Source of the DNA: Candidatus Cryptobacteroides intestinipullorum
Lineage (GTDB): Bacteria > Bacteroidota > Bacteroidia > Bacteroidales > UBA932
DNA: 48,183 nucleotides
Reading direction: 5' to 3'
Assembly (NCBI GenBank): GCA_018711225.1
Contig: DVIP01000185.1
Coordinates: 1-48,183 of the forward strand
Under the pieces are notes generated by a model that had not been told where the DNA came from, did not search any database, and saw nothing but the letters and a program-made list of their open reading frames with translations. Below, in pieces: positions 17,976 to 25,488 of this stretch (the stretch's first letter is position 1; each line of letters opens with the position of its first letter). Position numbers and translations under genes: made by a program.

Positions 17976-20654
17976 ATGAAGAAAAATTTTACTGATTTTT
18001 TTGCACGGACAGGAAGGGCGATTGCGGCAGCCGTGATTGCCCTCGCCCCCGTGGCTTTGTCATGTAGCCCGGACGAATTGACCGGAGACCTGGAAGACAG
18101 GGTCAACGATCTTGAAAACCGTGTTACTGAACTTGAATCCCAGATGGCAGAGCAGATTGAAGCTCTTCAGGGCCTTGCCGGAGGGACTACCGTGGTTTCA
18201 TGCACTCTCGATGAAGAGACAGGAATCTACACTGTGGCGTTTTCTGACGGGAAAGTCATAGAGGTGGCAAATGCCGGAGAGGGTTCGTCTATTATAGGCG
18301 TGACAGAGCAGGACGGCAAATACTACTGGACCATAGGCGGCGAACTTATGACGGATGCCGGGGAACCTGTTCCGGTGTCGGTTACTCCGGGTATCAGAGT
18401 CAATCCCGAAACCAATATATGGGAGGTCTCTCCTGACGGCGAAACATGGCTGTCTACCGGAATTACCGCCACGGAAGGCGCTTCGATTTTCGCCAAAGTG
18501 GAGGATGACGAGGATTTCGTCTATTTCACATTGGCTGACGGTTCCAGCCTCAAGGTGGCCAAGGAAAAAGACTTCATTTGCGAGCCTCTTTCCGGAAAAC
18601 AGTATTTCAATGCCGGAGAGACCAAGAACATCGACCTGAATATGAGCGATGTGAAGAAGTCTGTGGTTCTGGTGAAACCTGACGGGTGGAAAGCTTCTGT
18701 GGAAGGCGCGGAACTGGTCATTACAGCTCCGGCACAAACTGACGGAACTGCGGAAACGGAAGGCGTGATTACCGTTATGGCAATATCCGGTTCGAATGAG
18801 ATTACTTTGGCTGACCTCTTGGTGGAAGTCGGAACCGCTCCGCATGTAATCACTATAGATGCAGCGCAGAATGTCACTATTACGGTAGATCCTGATTATC
18901 AGCAAGACGCGGAGTATTGGGAAAACAATTGGACAGGATATTATTATGCCGGAGCATGCAAGCTCGACGAGTTCTCTCCTGAGGCAATCGTTGAGCAGAT
19001 AAATGCCAATACCCGTCCGGTGACATACAGTGAGACATTGAATACCACTCTTGCGGACCTTCTCGGCAGCGAGCCTGAAGAGACTAGTTATGTGGTATGG
19101 TGCATCGACAGGATGTATGTGGATGTGTGGTCAAGTGATGAGGAAGCACCTCTTGACCCAAATGACATGATTTTCGAAACACTTGTCAATGTGGAAGTGA
19201 ATTTCGAGGTTTCCGACCTCACTTTCGAAGACGCGCATATAGAAGTTTCCGTGAAGGGAGCGGATTCATATTATGCTACCGTTATCTCCAAAGCCGAGTA
19301 CAATATCCAGACAGTCCTGGAAAATCTTGCTTTCGGCGATGCCTACGAAGTCCTTTCCGGAAATTACAGTGGACTCCTTTCGGAATACGGAATGGTAAGC
19401 GACTGGATGGGGGATATGCCTAATGAAATCAATCCGGGAACCACGTATGTGGCACTTGCTGTCCCTGTCCTTACCGGTGTGAGTGAATATACCGAAGAAG
19501 ACGTGTATGTGCAGGAAATAGAAATCCCTGCTATCGCTTTCGGAGGCAGCATGACAGCTGCTGTAGGTGAGGTAACGGCTGACTACACTTCCGTAGAGGC
19601 TGAAATTTCCGCAAGCGACGGGACATACAAGGTGTTTGCAAATTATATTTCCGAAGAAAATCTCGGACAGTATGCCGATGATGATGCTCTCCTGGCGTTC
19701 TTGACCTCGGCTTCGGGGATAGAGAGTGCCGACCTCCCTTACACATACAGCAAGACCGGTCTCACTTCCGGTGCCAAAGGTTACATCATGGCGGTAGCAG
19801 TGGACAGAGCCGGAAAGGCCGGGACAATAGCCAGACAGGCTGCGAATACTGACGAACTTGTTTTCAGTGATGTGGCACTGACACTCGAAGTGGCGGAAAC
19901 TGGTATAATGGATGCCACCATATCTGTTTCAGGTGAAGGTATCGTATCATACCGTTATTTCAACCTTACTCCGGCTCAGAGCAGCATGTACCCTTACGGC
20001 GGTCCTTCTGGTGTGGACCTGGAAGGTATAGAAAACATGCTTGCCATAAACGAGTATTATGCGATAAAGAAAGCAGAAGCAGCGGATGTCGCGGCAGGTC
20101 TTGAACTTACGGACCTTACGCCGAATTCGACCTATCATCTCTATATCGTAGGTGTGGATGCTTCCGGAAATCCGACCAGAATGTTCGAGACAGACTATTA
20201 TGTCGGTATTCCAGAGGGCAAGTTCGTCGAGAAGGATTCTGAAAGATGGACGGCCATGGCTTCCGCGGCTCCAAAGATCTCGAATATCAGGATTAATGAT
20301 GTGGAAGTGTCACAGATGACTGCACTCCCTGATGACTATGGCCTTCCAGTGAAATATACTGTCGAGGCAGGGACGCAGTGCGCGAGATACTGGGTGGCTG
20401 TCTACAACGACTCGATGACCGAGGGCTCTTTCAATGATGAGATAACAACCAATATCATCAGTAATTACCGTACACGCGAGCTTTCCGCCACAGGGGAGAT
20501 AGACCATACGACAGATGAGAGCGGTGCTTCAACCTATCCGTATAACAGGGGCTATTCTTATATCTACCTTATCTGGCAGGATACCGAGGGCTATATCTAT
20601 GAATATCAGGTAATAGATATGACCACTCTGCTCAATACGGCTTCTGCACAGTAG
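17976..20654 (+). CDS. Large lipoprotein with DUF4988/PL29-N-terminal-type domain
   Basis: An 892-residue lipoprotein (lipobox ALSC, Cys30). Residues about 35-65 form a short coiled coil (LEDRVNDLENRVTELESQM). The following YTVAFSDGKVIEV, DGKYYWTI and SPDGETWLSTG match the N-terminal domain called DUF4988 or PL29-family N-terminal. That domain is a surface module and does not itself imply lyase activity. The remainder is beta-rich with Fn3-like phrases (LTDLTPNSTYHLYIVGVDASG), similar in style to the 747-residue neighbour. No catalytic domain is visible. A hairpin terminator 17 bases after the stop may end the main operon transcript. Confidence 0.75.
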   Translation: MKKNFTDFFARTGRAIAAAVIALAPVALSCSPDELTGDLEDRVNDLENRVTELESQMAEQIEALQGLAGGTTVVSCTLDEETGIYTVAFSDGKVIEVANAGEGSSIIGVTEQDGKYYWTIGGELMTDAGEPVPVSVTPGIRVNPETNIWEVSPDGETWLSTGITATEGASIFAKVEDDEDFVYFTLADGSSLKVAKEKDFICEPLSGKQYFNAGETKNIDLNMSDVKKSVVLVKPDGWKASVEGAELVITAPAQTDGTAETEGVITVMAISGSNEITLADLLVEVGTAPHVITIDAAQNVTITVDPDYQQDAEYWENNWTGYYYAGACKLDEFSPEAIVEQINANTRPVTYSETLNTTLADLLGSEPEETSYVVWCIDRMYVDVWSSDEEAPLDPNDMIFETLVNVEVNFEVSDLTFEDAHIEVSVKGADSYYATVISKAEYNIQTVLENLAFGDAYEVLSGNYSGLLSEYGMVSDWMGDMPNEINPGTTYVALAVPVLTGVSEYTEEDVYVQEIEIPAIAFGGSMTAAVGEVTADYTSVEAEISASDGTYKVFANYISEENLGQYADDDALLAFLTSASGIESADLPYTYSKTGLTSGAKGYIMAVAVDRAGKAGTIARQAANTDELVFSDVALTLEVAETGIMDATISVSGEGIVSYRYFNLTPAQSSMYPYGGPSGVDLEGIENMLAINEYYAIKKAEAADVAAGLELTDLTPNSTYHLYIVGVDASGNPTRMFETDYYVGIPEGKFVEKDSERWTAMASAAPKISNIRINDVEVSQMTALPDDYGLPVKYTVEAGTQCARYWVAVYNDSMTEGSFNDEITTNIISNYRTRELSATGEIDHTTDESGASTYPYNRGYSYIYLIWQDTEGYIYEYQVIDMTTLLNTASAQ

Positions 20655-20670
20655 CCGGTCCGTACCGGAT

Positions 20671-20712
20671 ATGGAGGAGTGGACCGGACGTGAGTTAAGC
20701 TCACTCCTCCAT
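20671..20712 (+). terminator. Terminator between the DUF4988 lipoprotein and the S41 protease gene
   Basis: ATGGAGGAGTG (20671-20681) pairs with CACTCCTCCAT (20702-20712), 11 base pairs, followed by TTTTCATT. It suggests that the protease gene is transcribed separately or by read-through. I see no TAnnTTTG box in the 60 bases after it. Confidence 0.7.
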
Positions 20713-20772
20713 TTTTCATTCAACAATACTTGCCTGTGAGGAAAAGATTATTGAACGAATTTTAAAACAACG

Positions 20773-22671
20773 ATGAAAAGAATCTTTAATATTATTTTTA
20801 TTATAACTGCGGTCATATCCGCTGTGGCCGTATCTTCATGCACCAAGGAGGAAAAAACCGGTTCTGATGACGGAGGAATCAGCAATATCAGGAACCCGTG
20901 GGAGGGGGACAAGGTTTTGGGCACAGGCGAGACTGTCTCTATTTCATTTGATGCCGCATCTTCATGGGAAGCGGAAATCTCGACTTCCGACGGAGGGGAC
21001 TGGGCGCAGCTCGGTTCCCAGACCAACAATACTTCTGCCGGACGCGGGACCGTGAGGGTGTATATTGAAGAGAATCAGGGAGACGAACGTTCCGTGGATG
21101 TATATGTTACAGTCAGCGGCTATGAGAGAACGCTCCTTTGTACTCTTGTGCAGGCTCAGGGAGATTCGCAGTTCAGCCGCGGTCTTAATACTCAGATGGA
21201 CACCTATCTTCGCGCCAATTATCTGTGGAACAAGGAATATACTGAACTTTCGGAAAACGGTGACATTGATCTGAATGTGAACTGGTCGGAATTCCTTTCC
21301 ACTAATCTCGTGAAACTCGGCGATGTCAATATAGAGGACGGCGGTATTTACAGGGAACTTTATGGAAATGCCGGGGAACGTTATATCTATTCATATATAA
21401 ATGAAGTGACATCTACCAGGGCGCCGGGCGTACAGACCAGGGCATATTCCATGACGGGATTGGGCATCGGGCCTACGAATTCCATCAGATATTCCAACGA
21501 AAATGATATGATAGTTTTCGTCGTCGGTTATGTATATCCGGATTCTCCGGCATATAACGCCGGCCTGAGAAGGGGTGATATGATATATGCCGTTAACGGC
21601 ACGCAGCTGACTTCCACGAACTATTATGCTTTCCAGCAGGAACTTTATTATTCCACACAGGGAACGTATGATCTGAATTATCTCAGATTCGTGACCAACT
21701 TCGAAGACAGTACCCAGACGACGATTGACGGGAATGCTACGGTGACTGCAGGTTCGTTCGTCTATAACCCTGTCCTTTTCTTCGCTCTTCTCCAGAGTCC
21801 GGAGGATTATGAGGAGACTTTCAATATAGGGTATTTGGTGCTTGAAAGTTTCGATTTGGGAGCGCACGAATTTCTTGTGGATGCCCTTAACCAGTTCAAG
21901 AATGCAGGTATAGAAGATATGATTCTCGACTTGCGTTTCTGTCCTGGAGGCGCTCTTGACCAGAGCCGCTATCTGGCCTCGTCGATTGTCGGTACTGCAA
22001 ACCTGCAGAAAACTTTCGCGGATGTGAGGTTCAATGAAGACAGGACTGCGGAAAACCAGATATGGACATTCGAGTTCAGTGACGAGTCAAGTTCTGGAAA
22101 TCAGATCGGTGTCGGACCGGATCTCGGACTCTCGGAACTTCATGTGATATGTTCGGAGAATACTGCTTCTGCTGCGGAGGTGCTTATCAATTCGTTGAGA
22201 GGAATAAATTTCCCGGTATATCTTTACGGCAGCCGGACAGAAGGCAAGAATGTCGGAATGGAGGTACAGATTCTTTCCAACGGTTCCAGGACGTTCGAGT
22301 TTTCGCCTATAACATTCTATCCGTATAATGCCAAAGGTTTAATAGATTTTGCGGACGGTTTCGAAGCGGATTATGTGGTGAACGATCAGGATTCGGACAT
22401 GTCATCATCCGATGATATTGACTATAATTTCCCGTATGAGCCGAATGATTGGTCGAACTGGTCGATTGATCCTCCGGTATTCTGGGCATTTAACCGCATT
22501 GTATATGGTCAGAATCCGGACTGGGCTTCCGATGCAGTCGCTCCTGCTTCCAAGTCAGGAGGTCGGATCAAGATGGCTAATCAGCTGATTGACGGCAGTG
22601 TCAAGGTGCTGCATCAGACTCCGATCCGTTTGCAGCCTGGCAGATTCGGAAGTGTCATCTACAATGACTGA
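20773..22671 (+). CDS. Lipoprotein S41 (C-terminal-processing-type) serine protease with BACON domain
   Basis: A 632-residue lipoprotein (lipobox VSSC, Cys23; followed by TKEEKTGSDDGG). Residues about 50-130 resemble a BACON domain (SISFDAASSWEAEIS, WAQLGSQTNNTSAGRGTV). A PDZ segment lies near 250-280 (VYPDSPAYNAGLRRGDMIYAVNG). The S41 catalytic domain follows: DMILDLRFCPGG (382-393), the nucleophile Ser466 in ENTASAAE and the probable Lys492 in GSRTEGKNVG. It should cleave proteins or peptides outside the cell or at the surface. It closes a SusCD locus lacking glycan enzymes, which points towards protein as substrate. Related BACON/S41 proteins are common in Bacteroidota. Confidence 0.87.
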   Translation: MKRIFNIIFIITAVISAVAVSSCTKEEKTGSDDGGISNIRNPWEGDKVLGTGETVSISFDAASSWEAEISTSDGGDWAQLGSQTNNTSAGRGTVRVYIEENQGDERSVDVYVTVSGYERTLLCTLVQAQGDSQFSRGLNTQMDTYLRANYLWNKEYTELSENGDIDLNVNWSEFLSTNLVKLGDVNIEDGGIYRELYGNAGERYIYSYINEVTSTRAPGVQTRAYSMTGLGIGPTNSIRYSNENDMIVFVVGYVYPDSPAYNAGLRRGDMIYAVNGTQLTSTNYYAFQQELYYSTQGTYDLNYLRFVTNFEDSTQTTIDGNATVTAGSFVYNPVLFFALLQSPEDYEETFNIGYLVLESFDLGAHEFLVDALNQFKNAGIEDMILDLRFCPGGALDQSRYLASSIVGTANLQKTFADVRFNEDRTAENQIWTFEFSDESSSGNQIGVGPDLGLSELHVICSENTASAAEVLINSLRGINFPVYLYGSRTEGKNVGMEVQILSNGSRTFEFSPITFYPYNAKGLIDFADGFEADYVVNDQDSDMSSSDDIDYNFPYEPNDWSNWSIDPPVFWAFNRIVYGQNPDWASDAVAPASKSGGRIKMANQLIDGSVKVLHQTPIRLQPGRFGSVIYND

Positions 22672-22750
22672 TTATTAATGAAAAAAACGGCGGCTTGCCT
22701 GTGAAGGTCGGATGACTGCCGATTCATAGTTCTTTATTTAAAATGCGTTT

Positions 22751-22774
22751 GAGGGTGAGAGTTTTCTCACCCTC
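22751..22774 (+). terminator. Terminator after the S41 protease gene
   Basis: GAGGGTGAGA (22751-22760), loop GTTT, TCTCACCCTC (22765-22774), then TTTCATTTATT. The arms share GAGGGTGA with the hairpin element at 35215 and 41978. Confidence 0.85.
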
Positions 22775-22802
22775 TTTCATTTATTGCACGGAATTAATTC
22801 AT

Positions 22803-22810
22803 TATCTTTG
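22803..22810 (+). promoter_or_regulatory. -7 box TATCTTTG of the LolD-like gene
   Basis: A perfect TATCTTTG lies 28 bases before the ATG at 22838, so the leader is very short. It follows the terminator of the upstream gene directly. Confidence 0.75.
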
Positions 22811-22837
22811 TTCCACATTGACCGATGAAGAATAGTG

Positions 22838-23509
22838 ATGGAAGCGATTATTGAAGCAAAAGGAATAGAGAAGTCGTTCGGCAAACTGAAGGTCCTGAAG
22901 GGGATAGGACTGGAGGTGGGCAGGTCTGAGGTGCTGTCCATAATGGGGGCGTCGGGAGCCGGGAAGACGACGCTGCTGCAGATTCTCGGGACTCTTTCCA
23001 GGCCGGATGCCGGCACCCTTGTGATAGACGGTATAGATGTGTTGAGGCTCAACAGCCGGCTGCTCTCGCTTTTCCGCAATACGAAAATAGGTTTTGTCTT
23101 CCAGTTCCACCATCTCCTTCCGGAATTCACGGCCGAAGAAAATGTCATGATTCCTGCGCTTATTGCAGGGAAATCCGCCAGGGAGGCCAGACGCGAGACA
23201 GCGGCATTGCTGGAAGACCTGGGGTTGTCGGCAAGGGCATCGCACAAGCCTTCGGAACTTTCCGGCGGGGAACAGCAGAGGGTGGCTATCGCACGTGCGC
23301 TGATAAACCGTCCGGCAGTGATTTTCGCTGATGAGCCGTCGGGGAATCTGGACAGTGTGACCAAGAAGGAGCTGCACAGTCTTTTCTTCAGGCTCAGGGA
23401 CGAGCGCGGCCAGACATTCGTAATCGTGACCCATGATCCGGAACTGGCGGCACTGTGCGACCGCAGCCTGTATATGCGTGACGGCCTTTTCGTCGGCAAT
23501 CCGGACTGA
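22838..23509 (+). CDS. LolD-like ABC transporter ATP-binding protein
   Basis: A 223-residue ATPase of the LolD/MacB-type subfamily. It shows Walker [10 protein letters not shown] (about 38-46), Q-loop [18 protein letters not shown], signature [15 protein letters not shown], Walker [14 protein letters not shown] and the switch His in VTHDPELA. The [15 protein letters not shown] stretch is typical of LolD, which powers release of lipoproteins from the inner membrane. A GTG one codon upstream (22835) is also possible. No LolC/LolE permease lies beside it; in Bacteroidota the permease is usually encoded elsewhere. The assignment to LolD rather than another member of the subfamily is probable but not certain. 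Confidence 0.82.
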   Translation: MEAIIEAKGIEKSFGKLKVLKGIGLEVGRSEVLSIMGASGAGKTTLLQILGTLSRPDAGTLVIDGIDVLRLNSRLLSLFRNTKIGFVFQFHHLLPEFTAEENVMIPALIAGKSAREARRETAALLEDLGLSARASHKPSELSGGEQQRVAIARALINRPAVIFADEPSGNLDSVTKKELHSLFFRLRDERGQTFVIVTHDPELAALCDRSLYMRDGLFVGNPD

Positions 23510-23533
23510 TACCTGCCTGGTCCCGCAGATTTG

Positions 23534-23632
23534 CAATCCATCCGTACCGGCAGATTTGCCTTGTATCGGCAGATTATTTCGTACTGGCAGATTTGCAATC
23601 TGCCGGAATATCCGGAAACAACCGGATTGATA
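23534..23632. repeat. REP-like palindromic repeat cluster (left flank of the DUF5674 pair)
   Basis: Three GTACCGGCAG-type half-units start at 23534, 23554 and 23581. The last is a full palindrome (TGGCAGATT, TGC, AATCTGCCG) followed by the linker AATATCCGGAAA and a truncated CAACCGGATTG. It is the same family as 24429-24571, 31711-31866, 41182-41290 and 48104-48183. Confidence 0.88.
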
Positions 23633-23636
23633 CCCT

Positions 23637-23978
23637 TCAGATTTTCCTTCTTCTTGCTGCGGCTACCGCAAATTGCATAAAATATTTGTCGAAAGATGTC
23701 AGGGCATTAGAATCAGGAGAAAGGTAATTCTTACAGAATTCTTCCCGCAGTCGGCACACTTCCTCCAGCATGGCATTTCTTCCCGGTTCGTTCAGCCGGC
23801 CATATTTGATAGTCAAATCTATAAGTTCCAAAGCTCTTTCGAAAGCCATTCTGGCACGTTCGGAATTGCCTTTCATTTTCCAGGAAGATGTCCGGTATAC
23901 TTCACTGCCGATGTTTGCCATCTGTTCAAGGAAAGGCATTTTAGCCCATCTTCCGTTTTCCAACGTTTTATGCTGCAT
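23637..23978 (-). CDS. Small helical protein paired with DUF5674 (function unknown)
   Basis: A 113-residue soluble, probably all-helical protein without signal peptide. Conserved-looking phrases are WAKMPFLEQMANIGSEVYRTSSWKMKGN, AFERALELIDLTI and FDKYFMQFAVAA. I have seen similar unnamed proteins in many Bacteroidota and CPR genomes, but I know no function. Its ATG (23978) overlaps the end of the DUF5674 gene by 11 bases, so the two are likely translationally coupled. The stop lies five bases from a REP-like repeat cluster. The tail ends in AAARRRKI, basic enough to allow nucleic-acid contact, though that is speculative. Confidence 0.7.
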   Translation of the reverse strand: MQHKTLENGRWAKMPFLEQMANIGSEVYRTSSWKMKGNSERARMAFERALELIDLTIKYGRLNEPGRNAMLEEVCRLREEFCKNYLSPDSNALTSFDKYFMQFAVAAARRRKI

Positions 23979-24318
23979 CTTTTTTAAAATATTTGCCGAC
24001 TATTTTTATTATCTGAGACCTTGTATTGTCATTTTCTACATAACGGCTTCTATTGTCCTGCCAGGGCCGTATATTTATTAGAGAGTCAAATTCGATGAAA
24101 TTATCTGTGCCGAAATACTCCGGGTATAAATTTATTCCCCACAGACTCTCCTGTCGGGATCCATCTTCCAATAAAATCCTTTCCAAATCAGAATGAAGCT
24201 CTGAGTTGATAGCAATAATTTGTCTGTCAATATCAACGACAGCTTTGACCATATCTTCAAAGTATTCGGATGCAATGTTTTTCAACATTTCGATACTTAT
24301 TGCACTTTCAAGAATCAT
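23968..24318 (-). CDS. DUF5674-family protein
   Basis: A 116-residue protein. The motif MVKAVVDIDRQIIAINSELHSDLERILLEDGSRQESLWGINLYPE (about 21-65) matches what I recall of DUF5674, where VKAVVD, ELH.D, LLEDGS and WGIN are conserved. The frame extends to a TTG at 24360, but the ATG at 24318 (MILESAIS) gives the family's usual length. The many conserved acidic residues could bind metal; no function is known to me. It forms a two-gene unit with the downstream helical protein. The pair is bracketed by REP-like clusters and points against its neighbours, suggesting an accessory module. Confidence 0.72.
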   Translation of the reverse strand: MILESAISIEMLKNIASEYFEDMVKAVVDIDRQIIAINSELHSDLERILLEDGSRQESLWGINLYPEYFGTDNFIEFDSLINIRPWQDNRSRYVENDNTRSQIIKIVGKYFKKDAA

Positions 24319-24391
24319 ATTTCTGAATTTTATACGAAGATATGAATTTTTTGGTTTCAAATAAGAGTATTCCGTTTCCGGATAATATTTT

Positions 24392-24399
24392 TACCTTTG
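24392..24399 (+). promoter_or_regulatory. -7 box TACCTTTG upstream of trmN6
   Basis: TACCTTTG fits the consensus and points to the methyltransferase 245 bases downstream; the leader would contain the whole REP-like cluster 24429-24571. It also lies just upstream of the oppositely oriented DUF5674 gene. A short frame through the repeats (from 24409) is not credible as a gene. Confidence 0.6.
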
Positions 24400-24428
24400 C
24401 TGCAACGGATGGATGATGCGGATTTTTC

Positions 24429-24571
24429 GTACCGGCAGTCTTGCCTTGTATCGGCAGATAATTTCGTACCGGCAGATTTGCAATCTGCCGGAATATCCGG
24501 AAACAACCGGATTGCAAATCCGGTTGAACGACAATGGGTCCGGTTGAACGACAATGGGTCCGGTTGAACGA
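24429..24571. repeat. Complete REP-like composite repeat
   Basis: The clearest copy in the window. Half-units GTACCGGCAG at 24429 and GTATCGGCAG at 24448 precede a palindrome with arms CCGGCAGATT/AATCTGCCGG (24469-24491). After the linker AATATCCGGAAA comes a second palindrome with arms CAACCGGATT/AATCCGGTTG (24504-24526), then TTGAACGA at 24524, 24544 and 24564, exactly 20 bases apart. Confidence 0.9.
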
Positions 24572-24644
24572 CAATATATGAAATGCAGGCGGAGAGACAT
24601 GCGGCAGTCTTTCCTGTCCGGAAAATGAATATGATATAATCATA

Positions 24645-25409
24645 ATGAGTGTATTCCGCTTTCGGAAATTTTCCGTGGAAAATACAGAATCCGCCATGAA
24701 GGTCAATACCGACGGCGTGTTGTTGGGAGCCTTGATGACTGTGCGGGCTTCGGACAGAATGAGCCTTGATGTCGGTACCGGTACGGGGACAATCGCCCTC
24801 ATGGCTGCACAGCGCCTTTCCGGCCTGCTCCCGGATTCCGGTATTACGCCCGGTTCTCCTGATGACGGTGGAAACGGAGTGAGAATCCTGGCCATTGACA
24901 TTGACAAACCCTCCGCTGACGAGGCTGCGAGGAATTTCTCGGCCTCTCCGTGGCCCTCTATGCTGGAGTCTTTCCATGTTTCTCTTGGGGAGTTCGGGAC
25001 AATGCGGCAGTGTACAGGCTTCGACCATATTTTTTCGAATCCCCCGTATTACGACATGTCTCTGACTGCACCGGATCCGAGAAGAAATACGGCCAGGCAT
25101 ACGGACAGCCTGTCATACAGGGAACTTGTGGAATTTGCGTCCGCGCATCTTTCCCCGGACGGCATCCTTTCCGTGATTCTTCCGGCTGATTCCCTGCTCT
25201 GGCTGACCCGCTACGCCGGGATGTACGGTCTTTACCGGTACCGTACCGTGAAAATCAGGACTACGGCCCGGAAACAGCCTTCTCGTGCCGTAGTGGAATT
25301 TCGTATGGCACGTCCTGCGGATATTCCCCCGGAAGAATTGCTTACCATCCATGATGGCAACGGGTATTCCAGTGAATATATTGCATTGACTTCAGATTTT
25401 TATATTTAG
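24645..25409 (+). CDS. tRNA1(Val) adenine-37 N6-methyltransferase-like protein (TrmN6/YfiC)
   Basis: A 254-residue class I SAM-dependent methyltransferase. The opening FRFRKFSVENTESAMKVNTDGVLLGAL is the TrmN6/YfiC signature. Motif I is LDVGTGTGTIALMAAQ (about 41-56) and the catalytic SNPPYYDMSL contains NPPY, the mark of amino-methylation of adenine. The family methylates N6 of A37 in tRNA1(Val). Residues 60-75 carry an insertion (GLLPDSGITPGSPDDGGNG) longer than usual, probably a loop. The long leader from the promoter at 24392 is filled with palindromic repeats. Confidence 0.88.
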   Translation: MSVFRFRKFSVENTESAMKVNTDGVLLGALMTVRASDRMSLDVGTGTGTIALMAAQRLSGLLPDSGITPGSPDDGGNGVRILAIDIDKPSADEAARNFSASPWPSMLESFHVSLGEFGTMRQCTGFDHIFSNPPYYDMSLTAPDPRRNTARHTDSLSYRELVEFASAHLSPDGILSVILPADSLLWLTRYAGMYGLYRYRTVKIRTTARKQPSRAVVEFRMARPADIPPEELLTIHDGNGYSSEYIALTSDFYI

Positions 25410-25421
25410 CCAAAATCTTGC

Positions 25422-25429
25422 TATCTTTG
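25422..25429 (+). promoter_or_regulatory. -7 box TATCTTTG of lepA
   Basis: Perfect TATCTTTG beginning 12 bases after the trmN6 stop and 60 bases before the lepA ATG. Confidence 0.75.
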
Positions 25430-25488
25430 CGGATTGCTGTTTGTAGAATATCCGGTACGGTTTGCCGGCGGATGAATTGGGAAATCAT

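Noticed and set aside
5594-22671. Polysaccharide utilisation locus, because of SusC/SusD and a PL29-type N-terminal domain.
   Set aside because: No glycoside hydrolase, lyase catalytic domain, sulfatase or local regulator is visible. The DUF4988/PL29-N module alone does not imply a lyase.
24409-24571. Short open frame through the REP-like cluster before trmN6.
   Set aside because: Its peptide (RQSCLVSADNFVPADLQSAG style) is only a translation of the repeats, and similar frames appear at every repeat copy.
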